The position numbers and the translations under genes are program-made. A stretch of 64,000 nucleotides of DNA from Streptomyces cupreus. GTDB lineage: Bacteria; Actinomycetota; Actinomycetes; Streptomycetales; Streptomycetaceae. Below, piece by piece: positions 26,867 through 35,141 of this stretch. The stretch's first letter is position 1, and each line of letters starts with the position of its first letter. The notes below the pieces were generated by a model. It had not been told where the DNA came from and made no database searches. It was given only the letters and a program-made list of their open reading frames with translations. The DNA lies in the NCBI RefSeq assembly GCF_014257025.1, contig NZ_JACMSF010000001.1:1-64000 (forward strand), read 5' to 3'.

Positions 26867-28226
26867 CTGACTGCTTGACTCGTCCGTGCCCCTGGGACAC
26901 CTCCGCTGTTCCGCCCCGGATGCGCGCACCGACCGGCAGGAGCGTGGCCGCGACGAGTGCGAAGGTCAGTGAATTGCTGATGCTGAAGGACCAGGGACGC
27001 TCCAGGACCGAGGTGAGCAGGATCGGTAGCAGGACGCAGGCCGCGACGGGAAATCCTCTGGCACCGCCCCGGAGCAGGAGATAGGCCAGCAGCGCGGCGA
27101 AGAGGACGAGTCCGATGATTCCGCCCGCGTACAGGACGTCGATCCATTGGTTGTGCAGTGAGGGCGATACAGCTGCGGGAATCTCACCCTCGTAATATTT
27201 TCCGGACCAGGCTTTGCCTCCGTAGCCGAGAAGCGGTGAGCCGGTCCACTCCTCCTTTGCCAGGTCCCAGATGGCGGCACGCAATCTGAGCTCGCCGGAG
27301 CCCGCATGACGGAAAGGCATCGCGAGACCGACGGCGGCCGCGGGGATGAGGGCGCACAGGGCCAGAAGGTTGCGTCCGGGTGTCCAGCCCCCGGCCGTGC
27401 CGGTCTCCTCGTCCGGGAGCCTGGGGCGCAGCATCGTCAGCAGGACCACCGTGGCGATCGCCGTCGCGCCGGCCAGCGCGCTGCCGGTGGCGACCGCCAG
27501 GAGAGCGAGGTAACACGCCAGAACCACGCGCACGGGTCCGCGCAGGCCCAGCCAGACGAAGGGTATGCACACGACCAACAGCAGGCTGAAGATGTTCTCG
27601 TTCGGGAAGACGCCCGCGTACAGGACTCCGAAGACACCGCATGCGTTGTCGCTCCGGCAGGGCCGGATGACGGTGGCCGGCTCGATGAGCGCCTCGACCC
27701 CGCCCAGCACGGTGTACAGCATCGCGACGGCGGCACCGCCGAGCAACGCGGAGCGTCCTGGACGCGCGACCGACGCCGCGAGCAGGATCGCGAGCAGGGT
27801 GAGCTGTCTGGGCGTCCAGAGCGGCTGACCGTGCAGGCCGTCGGAAGCGGCGAGTGTCAGGACGAGTACGACGGCGACGAGTGGTGCGGTATTGATGCGG
27901 GCACGTGCGATCAGCAGCCGGTGGCCGACGAAGATCACGCTCCCGGCGAGGAGCACACCGTTGGACACCGTGCCGACCCGGTTCACCCACTCCGGGAATC
28001 CGATCACGACATCGCCCAGGGGGCCCAGTCGCTCCCGTCGTCCGGCGACGATCACGTACAAGGTCGCGGGCAGGTTGCCCAGCGCTCCGACGAGGAAGAC
28101 CAGTGTCGCGGTGTGGTCCCAGTCACCGAAGGTGCCGGCCCTGTGGAAGGCCACCGCCCAGGGGATCAGGGACAGCAGAGTCAGGATCCCGATGATCAGT
28201 ACCGAGGTGGACTGCTCCTGCGTCAT
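26838..28226 (-). CDS. Wzy-type O-antigen polymerase/ligase family membrane protein
   Basis: 462 residues with about 11-12 membrane segments. The large periplasmic loop holds WTGSPLLGYGGKAWSGKYY and SPSLHNQWIDVLYAGGIIGL, the glycine-rich and H-N motifs of the Wzy_C (O-antigen ligase) domain. It should polymerise flipped repeat units using undecaprenyl-diphosphate donors. It is the second gene after the Wzz-like protein on the minus strand, 18 bp downstream. Its end overlaps the convergent beta-helix gene. Confidence 0.87.
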   Translation of the reverse strand: MTQEQSTSVLIIGILTLLSLIPWAVAFHRAGTFGDWDHTATLVFLVGALGNLPATLYVIVAGRRERLGPLGDVVIGFPEWVNRVGTVSNGVLLAGSVIFVGHRLLIARARINTAPLVAVVLVLTLAASDGLHGQPLWTPRQLTLLAILLAASVARPGRSALLGGAAVAMLYTVLGGVEALIEPATVIRPCRSDNACGVFGVLYAGVFPNENIFSLLLVVCIPFVWLGLRGPVRVVLACYLALLAVATGSALAGATAIATVVLLTMLRPRLPDEETGTAGGWTPGRNLLALCALIPAAAVGLAMPFRHAGSGELRLRAAIWDLAKEEWTGSPLLGYGGKAWSGKYYEGEIPAAVSPSLHNQWIDVLYAGGIIGLVLFAALLAYLLLRGGARGFPVAACVLLPILLTSVLERPWSFSISNSLTFALVAATLLPVGARIRGGTAEVSQGHGRVKQSATHSADRHL

Positions 28227-28244
28227 CCGGAGCCTCCCGTGTGC

Positions 28245-29663
28245 CTACCGGCGGTATCCGGCCGGGTCGTGGATGCCGGTGGGTACCGGCGGCGGCTGGT
28301 GCTCCGGTGTCGGAACGCTGCTCCGCTGTGCCGCCGCGCCGCGAGGGTGCCTGCCGGTGAGCCTCTCGGGCGGCGTGCCGGTGAGAACGGCACCCAGGAC
28401 GTGGGCGCGGACGGTGGCCAGGCTGTCGAGTGCACGGCGGACCAGGTCGTAGCGGATCCTGCCGATCCGGATGACGAGGAGCACGCCCTCCGCCTCCGCG
28501 GCGAGGATCTCCGCGTCGGCGAAGGGCAGCAGCGGCGGGCTGTCCACCACCACGAGGTCCGCGTCCGCCTCAAGGGTGCGCAACAGTTGGGTCATGTACC
28601 GGGACGAGAGCAGTGCGCTCGGGTCCGGCGGCGGACCGCCGCTTGCCAGTACCCTTATCGGCCCGGCCTCCCAAGTCTGCAGGGCGTCCTCCAGCCTTAC
28701 CTTGCCGGTGACCACGTCGGTCAGTCCGGCTGTCTCACGAAGGCCGAGCGCCTCGGCCAGGCGTGGCCGGCGAAGGTCCCCCTCGACGAGGACGACGCGC
28801 TGACCGGTTCGCGCGAAGCTCGTCGCCAGATCGATGGCGGTCTCGGTCCTGCCTTCACCGGGGAGGCTGCTGGTGACGAGCAGCGAACTCGGCATGCGTC
28901 CCTTGCCCGAGAAGCGAAGCCGGGTCCGAAGCTGGCTCAACGCTTCGTCGTGCCGCGTCGTACGGGCCGGGGTTCCCGCGCGCACCCGACGCCGGTTGGG
29001 CTTCGGGAGAGTGCCCAGCGTCGTGAGGCCCAGACGACGACGGATGTCGCCCGCCGAGCGGACAGTGGTGTCGAGTGAATGACGCAGCACGGCGCCTGCC
29101 GTACCGACCACGACACCGGAGAGCAGACCGATCGCCGCATTCAGCGCCGGACGGGGACTCGTCGGCGTCGACGGCGGCTCAGGGTCACCGACGACGCTGG
29201 CCTTGACCAGTGGTGGGGCGTTCGCCGAGGACTTCTCGATGCTGTCGATGTACTTCGTGAACTCGACGGCGGTCTCGTCGGCGATCGCCTGCGCACGTGT
29301 GGCGGACCGGTCCTGCACCCGGATGTCGACCAGGGTCGTGTCGAGCGGCGCCTGCGCGCTGATCTTCTTCGAGAGCTGCTCGGGTGTGGTGTTCAGATCC
29401 AGCCGCGAGATGACGTCATCGAGTACCGCCTGACTGTTGGCGATCTTCGTATAGGACTTGACCCGCTGCTGCGTGAACAGACCGCCCGCGTAGGCGTTGG
29501 TGCTGTCCTTGTCACTGGTGGCGATGAACAGCTGCGCCTTCGCCGTATAGGTGCGCGGCGTCAGGACCGTCACGGCAACGGCCACCGCCAGTCCCAGCAG
29601 CGCGCACACCATGACGAACCGCCATCGCTGGCGCAGTACATCGATGTATTCGCGGAGATCCAT
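28245..29663 (-). CDS. Wzz chain-length determinant fused to a BY-kinase-like ATPase
   Basis: About 472 residues. The Wzz domain comes first: MDLREYIDVLRQRWRFVMVC with membrane helix 1 (~15-37), a periplasmic helical region, and helix 2 near ALNAAIGLLSGVVVGTAGAV. A cytoplasmic CpsD/CapB-like P-loop domain follows: SSLPGEGRTETAIDLATSFA, VVLVEGDLRRPRLAEALGL and VVVDSPPLLPFADAE. The Walker A lysine is replaced by Arg272 (AGG at 28848-28850), and there is no tyrosine cluster at the C-terminus. Kinase activity is therefore doubtful although the fold is intact. ATG 29663 has GAGGAG just upstream. It probably sets polymer length together with the polymerase gene behind it. Confidence 0.88.
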   Translation of the reverse strand: MDLREYIDVLRQRWRFVMVCALLGLAVAVAVTVLTPRTYTAKAQLFIATSDKDSTNAYAGGLFTQQRVKSYTKIANSQAVLDDVISRLDLNTTPEQLSKKISAQAPLDTTLVDIRVQDRSATRAQAIADETAVEFTKYIDSIEKSSANAPPLVKASVVGDPEPPSTPTSPRPALNAAIGLLSGVVVGTAGAVLRHSLDTTVRSAGDIRRRLGLTTLGTLPKPNRRRVRAGTPARTTRHDEALSQLRTRLRFSGKGRMPSSLLVTSSLPGEGRTETAIDLATSFARTGQRVVLVEGDLRRPRLAEALGLRETAGLTDVVTGKVRLEDALQTWEAGPIRVLASGGPPPDPSALLSSRYMTQLLRTLEADADLVVVDSPPLLPFADAEILAAEAEGVLLVIRIGRIRYDLVRRALDSLATVRAHVLGAVLTGTPPERLTGRHPRGAAAQRSSVPTPEHQPPPVPTGIHDPAGYRR

Positions 29664-29725
29664 GGGTGCTCCTCTGTGGATCCGCGTGGGCAACTTGACC
29701 CTGCGTGCAGATACAGGCATATTCT

Positions 29726-29746
29726 TGTTTACGACGTAAATGTACG
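29726..29746 (-). promoter_or_regulatory. shared cluster site b (operator/promoter candidate)
   Basis: Read on the minus strand it matches site d in 19 of 21 positions. It contains the perfect palindrome TTTACG-A-CGTAAA. It sits between the divergent Wzz gene (start 63 bp away) and the glycosyltransferase gene (start 31 bp away), so it can serve either promoter. Confidence 0.6.
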
Positions 29747-29776
29747 GTATCAGCGTATAGCCCGGGATGTGAACCC

Positions 29777-30841
29777 GTGGAAGATTTCCTGGATCACTGT
29801 GCGATCACTCCCTATGGCCGGCGAGCCGGCAGCTCACGGGTCCGCGTCTTCGAATGGCTGGACCGCGTCGACACGGACTTCACGGTCAGTAGCTACGCCT
29901 CACTCGCGGATGCCGCCCCGTCCCGTCTGGCCCGGCACCCCGTGTCCGTGGCGCGGGCGGAACTTCGGCTGCACCGCCTCTCGTCCACGCGACCGCGACG
30001 CCTGCTGCTGCACCGGGAGGCGTCCCCGCTCAGCCGCGGCTGGTGGGAACGGCGGCTGCTGACCTGCGCGGAGTTCGCCGTGTACGACTTCGACGACGCC
30101 CTGCAGTGGGACCGGGGTGCCGGGGGTCTGGCCCGCAGGCTGGCGCCGAAGGCGGGCAAGGCGCGGACCGCCGTGAGTCATGCGAACCGGGTCATCGCGG
30201 GCAATGACGTTCTCGCCGACTGGGCCGCACGACACCACGGCGATGTCGTGGTGATCCCCAGCTGTGTGGCGCCGGAGGACTACACACCGAAGACGTCGTA
30301 CGCGCTGCACGACCCGCCGCGACTCGGCTGGATCGGCTCGCCCCACAACGAGGCGTACCTGCTGCTGGTGGCGGGAGCCCTTGAGGAGGTTCACCGCCGC
30401 TGTGGCGCCCGCCTCACCCTCGTCGGCGCGGCGAGGCGCTCTCTGGGCCGCCTGGAAGCCCTCATCGACCGTGTCGCCTGGAGCCCCGACAGTCAGCGAA
30501 CCGCACTGGCCGATGTCGACATCGGCCTCATGCCACTCCCGGTGACCGACTACAGCCTGGGCAAGTGCGGCTACAAGCTGCTCCAGTACGGCGCCGCGGG
30601 ACTGCCCGCGGTGGCCACGCCGATCGGGGCGAACGCCGACATCCTGCGTCAGTTCCAGATGCCGGCCGCCGGTGACGACGCTGAATGGGCCGAAGCGATC
30701 CGGGGTTTGCTGGACGGCTCGGACGCCACCCGGGAGCGGCTGGGACGCCGTGCTCGGGCCGTCGTCGGCCGGCGGTACTCCTTCGACGTCTGGCTTCCGC
30801 GATGGACAGCGGCCCTGGAACTCGGGGAGGTGGCGTCATGA
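29777..30841 (+). CDS. glycosyltransferase, GT4-like
   Basis: About 354 residues. The N-terminal half is divergent (ITPYGRRAGSSRVRVFEWL). The C-terminal half has the GT-B donor domain: RLGWIGSPHNEAYLLLVAGA, DVDIGLMPLPVTDYSLGKCG and YKLLQYGAAGLPAVATPIG. GTG 29777 is taken as the start because the recognisable protein begins there; no strong ribosome-binding site is seen and a short leader cannot be excluded. Site b lies 31 bp upstream. It overlaps the phosphoglycosyl transferase gene by 4 bp (ATGA), so it probably adds an early sugar. Confidence 0.8.
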   Translation: MEDFLDHCAITPYGRRAGSSRVRVFEWLDRVDTDFTVSSYASLADAAPSRLARHPVSVARAELRLHRLSSTRPRRLLLHREASPLSRGWWERRLLTCAEFAVYDFDDALQWDRGAGGLARRLAPKAGKARTAVSHANRVIAGNDVLADWAARHHGDVVVIPSCVAPEDYTPKTSYALHDPPRLGWIGSPHNEAYLLLVAGALEEVHRRCGARLTLVGAARRSLGRLEALIDRVAWSPDSQRTALADVDIGLMPLPVTDYSLGKCGYKLLQYGAAGLPAVATPIGANADILRQFQMPAAGDDAEWAEAIRGLLDGSDATRERLGRRARAVVGRRYSFDVWLPRWTAALELGEVAS

Positions 30842-31686
30842 CCGAGGCCGCTCATGATCCCCTCCCGGCCGGCCTCGGTGTCCGACCGGGCGGAGGGGCC
30901 GACGGGCGCGACACACCGGACGGAGTCGACGAAAGTACACCTTCCATGGGCATCACTGGTCACGCACACCGGCAGGCACTACCGCCCATGGCCCCGGTAC
31001 CGCTCACGGTGCCGCGCCGGGCCCTGGACATCGTCGTCGCCCTGGCGCTGCTTGTCCTCCTGTCGCCTCTGCTGCTGTTCCTGACCGTGCTGGTGCGCAC
31101 CACGAGTGGCCGACCGACGGTCTTCCGGCAGCAACGCATGGGGGAAGGCGCACGTGAGTTCACCCTCTACAAGTTCCGCACCATGCGGCCCGACGCCACC
31201 GGTCCCGGACTCACCAGCGGCTCCGACCCGCGCGTGACCGGCACGGGACGGCTGCTCAGACGCTTCGCCCTGGACGAACTGCCGCAACTGTTCAACGTCC
31301 TGCGCGGCGACATGACCCTGGTCGGCCCGCGCCCGGAGCCCGCCGAACTGGCCCGCCGTTTTCCGCCCGAGTACCAGTGGATGTTCCGCCACCGCCCCGG
31401 GCTCACAGGGCCCTGCCAGCTCCATTCGCGTTCACACGCGGCGCTGCTCAACGGCATGCCGGATCCGGAGGAGTACTACCTCTCGGTCATGGTTCCGCGT
31501 CGTGCCGCCATGAACGCGGAGTTGCTGGCGCACATCACACTGACCACCGTCGTGCGCTACCTCGCCCGGACACTGTGGTACCTCCTGTCCGCCGCCTGGG
31601 ACCGTTCAGGCGGCTCGTCCGGCCGACCGGGCGGCGACGCGACACGGCGCACCGAGGAGGGCCGGTCCTTATGCGTGCGGTCGTGA
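30838..31686 (+). CDS. initiating phosphoglycosyl transferase (monotopic bacterial sugar transferase)
   Basis: About 282 residues. After a ~55-residue polar leader comes PRRALDIVVALALLVLLSPL with the re-entrant membrane helix. The catalytic core has GRPTVFRQQRMGEGAREFTL, YKFRTM and the Asp-Glu dyad in RRFALDELPQLFNVL, followed by RGDMTLVGPRPEP. Such enzymes put the first sugar phosphate onto undecaprenyl phosphate. It lacks the N-terminal four-helix part of WcaJ-type proteins, so it is the short form. GGGGAGG lies 7 bases before ATG 30838. Its 3' end overlaps the next gene by 16 bp. Confidence 0.93.
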   Translation: MTEAAHDPLPAGLGVRPGGGADGRDTPDGVDESTPSMGITGHAHRQALPPMAPVPLTVPRRALDIVVALALLVLLSPLLLFLTVLVRTTSGRPTVFRQQRMGEGAREFTLYKFRTMRPDATGPGLTSGSDPRVTGTGRLLRRFALDELPQLFNVLRGDMTLVGPRPEPAELARRFPPEYQWMFRHRPGLTGPCQLHSRSHAALLNGMPDPEEYYLSVMVPRRAAMNAELLAHITLTTVVRYLARTLWYLLSAAWDRSGGSSGRPGGDATRRTEEGRSLCVRS

Positions 31687-32618
31687 CCGGGGCAGCCGGA
31701 TTCATCGGCTCCCATCTCTGCGAACACCTGCTGTCCTGCGGCGACGACGTGACGGGCGTCGACGCGATGACGGACTACTACGACCCCGAGCGCAAGCGGG
31801 AGAACCTCGACTCGCTCCTGAACCGGGACCGGTTCACCTTCCGCCGGGTGGATCTGACGGTGTCTCCCCTGGAGCCGGTCCTCGCCGGGGCCGACGCCGT
31901 TTACCACCTCGCGGGCCAGCCCGGCGTACGAGACTCCTGGGGCCCGGAGTTCGCCCTCTACGTGGAACGCAACGTCCTGGTCACCCAGCGCGTACTGGAG
32001 GCGGCCCGCGCCACCGGACCGGGTCGGCTGGTCTTCGCGTCCAGTTCGTCGGTCTACGGGGACGCCGAGACGTATCCGACCAGCGAGGCACTGCTCCCCA
32101 GACCCGTGTCCCCGTACGGCGTGACCAAACTGGCCGCGGAGCATCTGTGCGAGACCTACCGCACCGCTTTCGGTGTTCCCACCGCCTCCCTGCGGCTGTT
32201 CAGCGTCTACGGCCCCCGGCAGCGACCCGACATGGCCTTCTCCCGGCTGATCACGGCCGCCCTCACCCAACGGCCGTTCCCGCTGTACGGGGACGGTGAG
32301 CAGAGCCGCGACTTCACCTATGTCACAGACGTGGTGACCGCCATGCGCCGCGCGGCGCTCTCCTCGTGGAGCGGCGTGGCCAATGTCGGCGGCGGCTCCG
32401 AGGTGACGATGAATCAGGTCATCGCCCTGCTCCGGCTGTCGGGGGCCTCCGTCCGTGTGGTCCGGATGCCCCGCCGGCCCGGCGACACCCGCCGCACCGC
32501 CGCCGACATCACGCTCGCGCGCCAGGCCTTCGGTTACCGGCCCGCGACGGACGTACGGGACGGACTCGCGGCGATGGTGGAGGCCGCGCGCACGGGCCGG
32601 CCGGTGCCGGCCGTATGA
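31671..32618 (+). CDS. UDP-glucuronate 4-epimerase-like NAD-dependent epimerase
   Basis: About 315 residues of the extended SDR family: AVVTGAAGFIGSHLCEHLL, VDAMTDYYDPERKRENL (characteristic of CapI-type UDP-glucuronate epimerases), FASSSSVYGDAE, YGVTK and SLRLFSVYGPRQRPDMAF. It would convert UDP-GlcUA to UDP-GalUA, using product from the UGD at 35142. ATG 31671 lies inside the upstream gene, with GAGGAGG ahead. The tail faces the methyltransferase gene 14 bp away. Confidence 0.82.
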   Translation: MRAVVTGAAGFIGSHLCEHLLSCGDDVTGVDAMTDYYDPERKRENLDSLLNRDRFTFRRVDLTVSPLEPVLAGADAVYHLAGQPGVRDSWGPEFALYVERNVLVTQRVLEAARATGPGRLVFASSSSVYGDAETYPTSEALLPRPVSPYGVTKLAAEHLCETYRTAFGVPTASLRLFSVYGPRQRPDMAFSRLITAALTQRPFPLYGDGEQSRDFTYVTDVVTAMRRAALSSWSGVANVGGGSEVTMNQVIALLRLSGASVRVVRMPRRPGDTRRTAADITLARQAFGYRPATDVRDGLAAMVEAARTGRPVPAV

Positions 32619-32631
32619 CCCCTGGGCGGCT

Positions 32632-33603
32632 TCAGGCGTCCGTCTGCGCGCCGCGGTAGTAGGCCACGATCTCCGCCGCCGACATCTCGCCGTCGCGCTT
32701 GCGCCCCAGGAAGTAATAGGCGGCGGCGTCGTCCGCCGCGTAGCTTGCGGGGACGAGGCGATCGAGGGCGCGCAGCCAGCACAGCAGTCCCCGCGCGCCG
32801 CGGCCCGCGAGGGTGGAACGCGTCAGCCCGCGGACCAAGTGGTCGACGCTCCACAGCAGTTGGGTGCCGGGGCCCGCGACGGGGCCGGCGCCGAGTTCCT
32901 CGAACCGCCGGAAGAGATAGCGGTGGCCACTCGCGGTGAAGCGCGTGAAGTCGTACGCACCGGCGTGCACCTGTTGCAGGAAGGGGGTCTCCGCGTAGAC
33001 GAGTCCGTCGTCCTTCAGGACGCGGTGGATCTCGGTGACGACCAGCGCCGGATCAAGCACGTGTTCCAGCACTGCCTGCACCAGCACCGCGTCGACGCTG
33101 GCCGCGGCCAGCGGAATCTGGTGGGCGTCCGCGATGAACTGGGTCACCGGGCTGGGGACGATGTCGAATCCGATCACCTGGATACGAGGATCGCGATAGA
33201 CCGCGTCCACACCGTTGCCGATCGTGGCTCCGCCGACCACCAGCAGCCTCGGGGCTGAGCCGAGGAGCCCCCGCAGCAGCAGATCGACGTTCCGGACCGC
33301 GACACGATTGGGCGGTTTCCAGACGTGGGCCAGTACGGCGGGCAGCCGGTCGGCACGCGCGGCGGGGTTCGGGGACGTGCGGCCCCCGCGGTACGCCCCG
33401 GTCGAGAGTGCCTCGCGGTGCAGAACGCTGCGTTCGAAGTCGACGAGGACCGGCCACCTCCCCGTCACGGGGAAGTCCGTCGGCGCGTGGTACGGGCAGC
33501 CGGGCGATGTGCAGTGGAACGCGCCGCGCCCATCGGCCAGCGGGGACCGGCAGCGCGGACACACCAGCAGATGCCTGAGGTCTGCCAGTTCGATCAGGGC
33601 CAT
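32632..33603 (-). CDS. SAM-dependent methyltransferase with N-terminal zinc-ribbon
   Basis: About 323 residues. The N-terminus MALIELADLRHLLVCPRCRS and ...FHCTSPGC form a Trm112-like Zn ribbon (CxxC ... CxxxxC). The class I methyltransferase core follows: PRLLVVGGATIGNGVD (SAM loop), VIGFDIVPSP, DAVLVQAVLEHVLDPALVV and EIHRVLKDDGLVYAETPFLQ. It probably methylates a sugar or aglycone in the polymer pathway. Start ATG 33603 has GGAGGAG 8 bases upstream. It diverges from the glycosyltransferase at 33788, and site c lies between them. Confidence 0.88.
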   Translation of the reverse strand: MALIELADLRHLLVCPRCRSPLADGRGAFHCTSPGCPYHAPTDFPVTGRWPVLVDFERSVLHREALSTGAYRGGRTSPNPAARADRLPAVLAHVWKPPNRVAVRNVDLLLRGLLGSAPRLLVVGGATIGNGVDAVYRDPRIQVIGFDIVPSPVTQFIADAHQIPLAAASVDAVLVQAVLEHVLDPALVVTEIHRVLKDDGLVYAETPFLQQVHAGAYDFTRFTASGHRYLFRRFEELGAGPVAGPGTQLLWSVDHLVRGLTRSTLAGRGARGLLCWLRALDRLVPASYAADDAAAYYFLGRKRDGEMSAAEIVAYYRGAQTDA

Positions 33604-33739
33604 ATGCGCTCCTCCGAAGGGCCGGGGCCCTCCCCGGGCCAGTATCGACGGCCTGGACCCCAGCGGCATCCGGAGCTGCCGGTGTGCTTCCGCGTACTCG
33701 ATCGTCCCGGCTTGACCTGCCTTCAAGGCGGAGAGAGCA

Positions 33740-33766
33740 TGTACATATACAGCGTAAATATACGCA
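33740..33766 (+). promoter_or_regulatory. shared cluster site c (operator/promoter candidate)
   Basis: Its core is ATATACAGCGTAAATATACG, with the perfect inverted repeat GCGTA-AATA-TACGC. It matches site a at 24 of 27 positions and site d at 22 of 27. It lies 22 bp before the glycosyltransferase ATG at 33788 and 137 bp before the methyltransferase start on the other strand. Confidence 0.7.
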
Positions 33767-33787
33767 TTCGGGAAGGGGTGATGAGCG

Positions 33788-35107
33788 ATGGCGAATCGGG
33801 CTCTCGCAGCCCCGACCGGTCGGCCGGGCACCGCACCCGGCTGGCCCGCACCGCCCCCGCGTGTGGCATCGGGGGACCGTTTGCCGCCGGAGCCGGTTCT
33901 GCCGCGGATCAAGGTGCTTCATGTGATCACCCGCCTCCAGGGAGGCGCCGGCGGTAACACGCTGCTGTCGGCCATGGGCATGGACCCCGGCCGGTACGAG
34001 GTGTGGATCGCGGGCGGGCCGGGCGGTGAGCTGTGGGACCGGGCACGGACAGCGGGAGTGCGCACGGTCGAGATACGGGCGTTCCGCCACGTCCTGACCC
34101 CCGCGGACGTAGTGGTGCTGTGGCGGCTGGTACGACTCGTCCGCCGCGAGCGCTTCACGATCGTGCACACCCACTCCGCGAAGGGCGGGTTCCTGGGGCG
34201 CCTGGCAGCGTGGCTGTGCCGCACACCAGTGGTGGTGCACACCTTCCACGGCCTCAGCTTCCACGACCGTATGCCCCAGCCCCGACGCGGAATGTACCGC
34301 TGGCTGGAACGGGCGACGAGGCGTTGGGCCCACCGCTATCTCGCTGTCGCGCCGCGCGTGGCGCGACAGGTCGTGGAGGAGCGTCTGGCTCCCCCCGGCA
34401 GCGTACTCGTCGTGCCCTCGGCGGTGGAGCTGGGGCGGATCCCCGACCGGTTCGATCCGTCCGCACGGCACGCGCTCGGCGCGCCGCCCGGAGTGCCCCT
34501 CATCGGAACCGTCGGACGGATCGACGCTCAGAAGGCCCCCCTGGACTTCGTCCGGATGGCTGCCGCCGTCCACGAGAGGTTCCCGGACACCGCCTTCACG
34601 ATGATCGGTGACGGCCCCCTGGAAGGGGAGGCCCGGCGACTCGCCGCGAGGCTGGGTGTCGAGGTGAGGTTCACCGGACACCGTCCGGACGCCGCCGAGC
34701 TGGTGGCCGGACTGGACGCCTTCGTGATCACGTCCCTGTACGAAGGGCTGGGCCGCGCGCTCACCGAGGCACTCGCCGCTGCCCGCCCGGTGGTCGCGAC
34801 GGCCGTCAACGGAGTCCCGGACATGGTGGAGCACGGTGCCACGGGCCTGCTCGCGGAGCCGGGCGACCCGAAGAAACTCGCCCTGGCGGTCTGCTGGCTC
34901 CTCGAACACCCCGAGGAAGCCGCCGCCATGGGACGGCAGGGACGAGAGCGCGTCCGCTCGGTCTTCGCACCCGAGGTCATGTGCGCCTCCCTCGACGCCT
35001 GCTACCGCGACCTGCTGGGCCTGCCGAGAACGTGGTCGGCCCCGGCCGTCACCCCCAGCCATCGCCGCACGACGCCCGCCGATCCAGTGCGGGCGTACAC
35101 GGCGTGA
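33788..35107 (+). CDS. glycosyltransferase family 4
   Basis: 439 residues. After a ~38-residue proline-rich leader, the GT-B fold begins IKVLHVITRLQGGAGGNTLL. Further blocks are VVHTFHGLSFHDRM, LIGTVGRIDAQKAPLDFVRM, FTMIGDGPLEGEARRLAARL and the donor-site segment VITSLYEGLGRALTEALAAA, with the EX7E pattern of retaining GT4 enzymes. ATG 33788 has GGGAAGGGG about 11 bases upstream. It opens the operon that continues with ugd, uxs and rmlABD. Confidence 0.88.
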   Translation: MANRALAAPTGRPGTAPGWPAPPPRVASGDRLPPEPVLPRIKVLHVITRLQGGAGGNTLLSAMGMDPGRYEVWIAGGPGGELWDRARTAGVRTVEIRAFRHVLTPADVVVLWRLVRLVRRERFTIVHTHSAKGGFLGRLAAWLCRTPVVVHTFHGLSFHDRMPQPRRGMYRWLERATRRWAHRYLAVAPRVARQVVEERLAPPGSVLVVPSAVELGRIPDRFDPSARHALGAPPGVPLIGTVGRIDAQKAPLDFVRMAAAVHERFPDTAFTMIGDGPLEGEARRLAARLGVEVRFTGHRPDAAELVAGLDAFVITSLYEGLGRALTEALAAARPVVATAVNGVPDMVEHGATGLLAEPGDPKKLALAVCWLLEHPEEAAAMGRQGRERVRSVFAPEVMCASLDACYRDLLGLPRTWSAPAVTPSHRRTTPADPVRAYTA

Positions 35108-35141
35108 CATCCGTGTCATCCCCACGGCCTCGGAGACCGAC

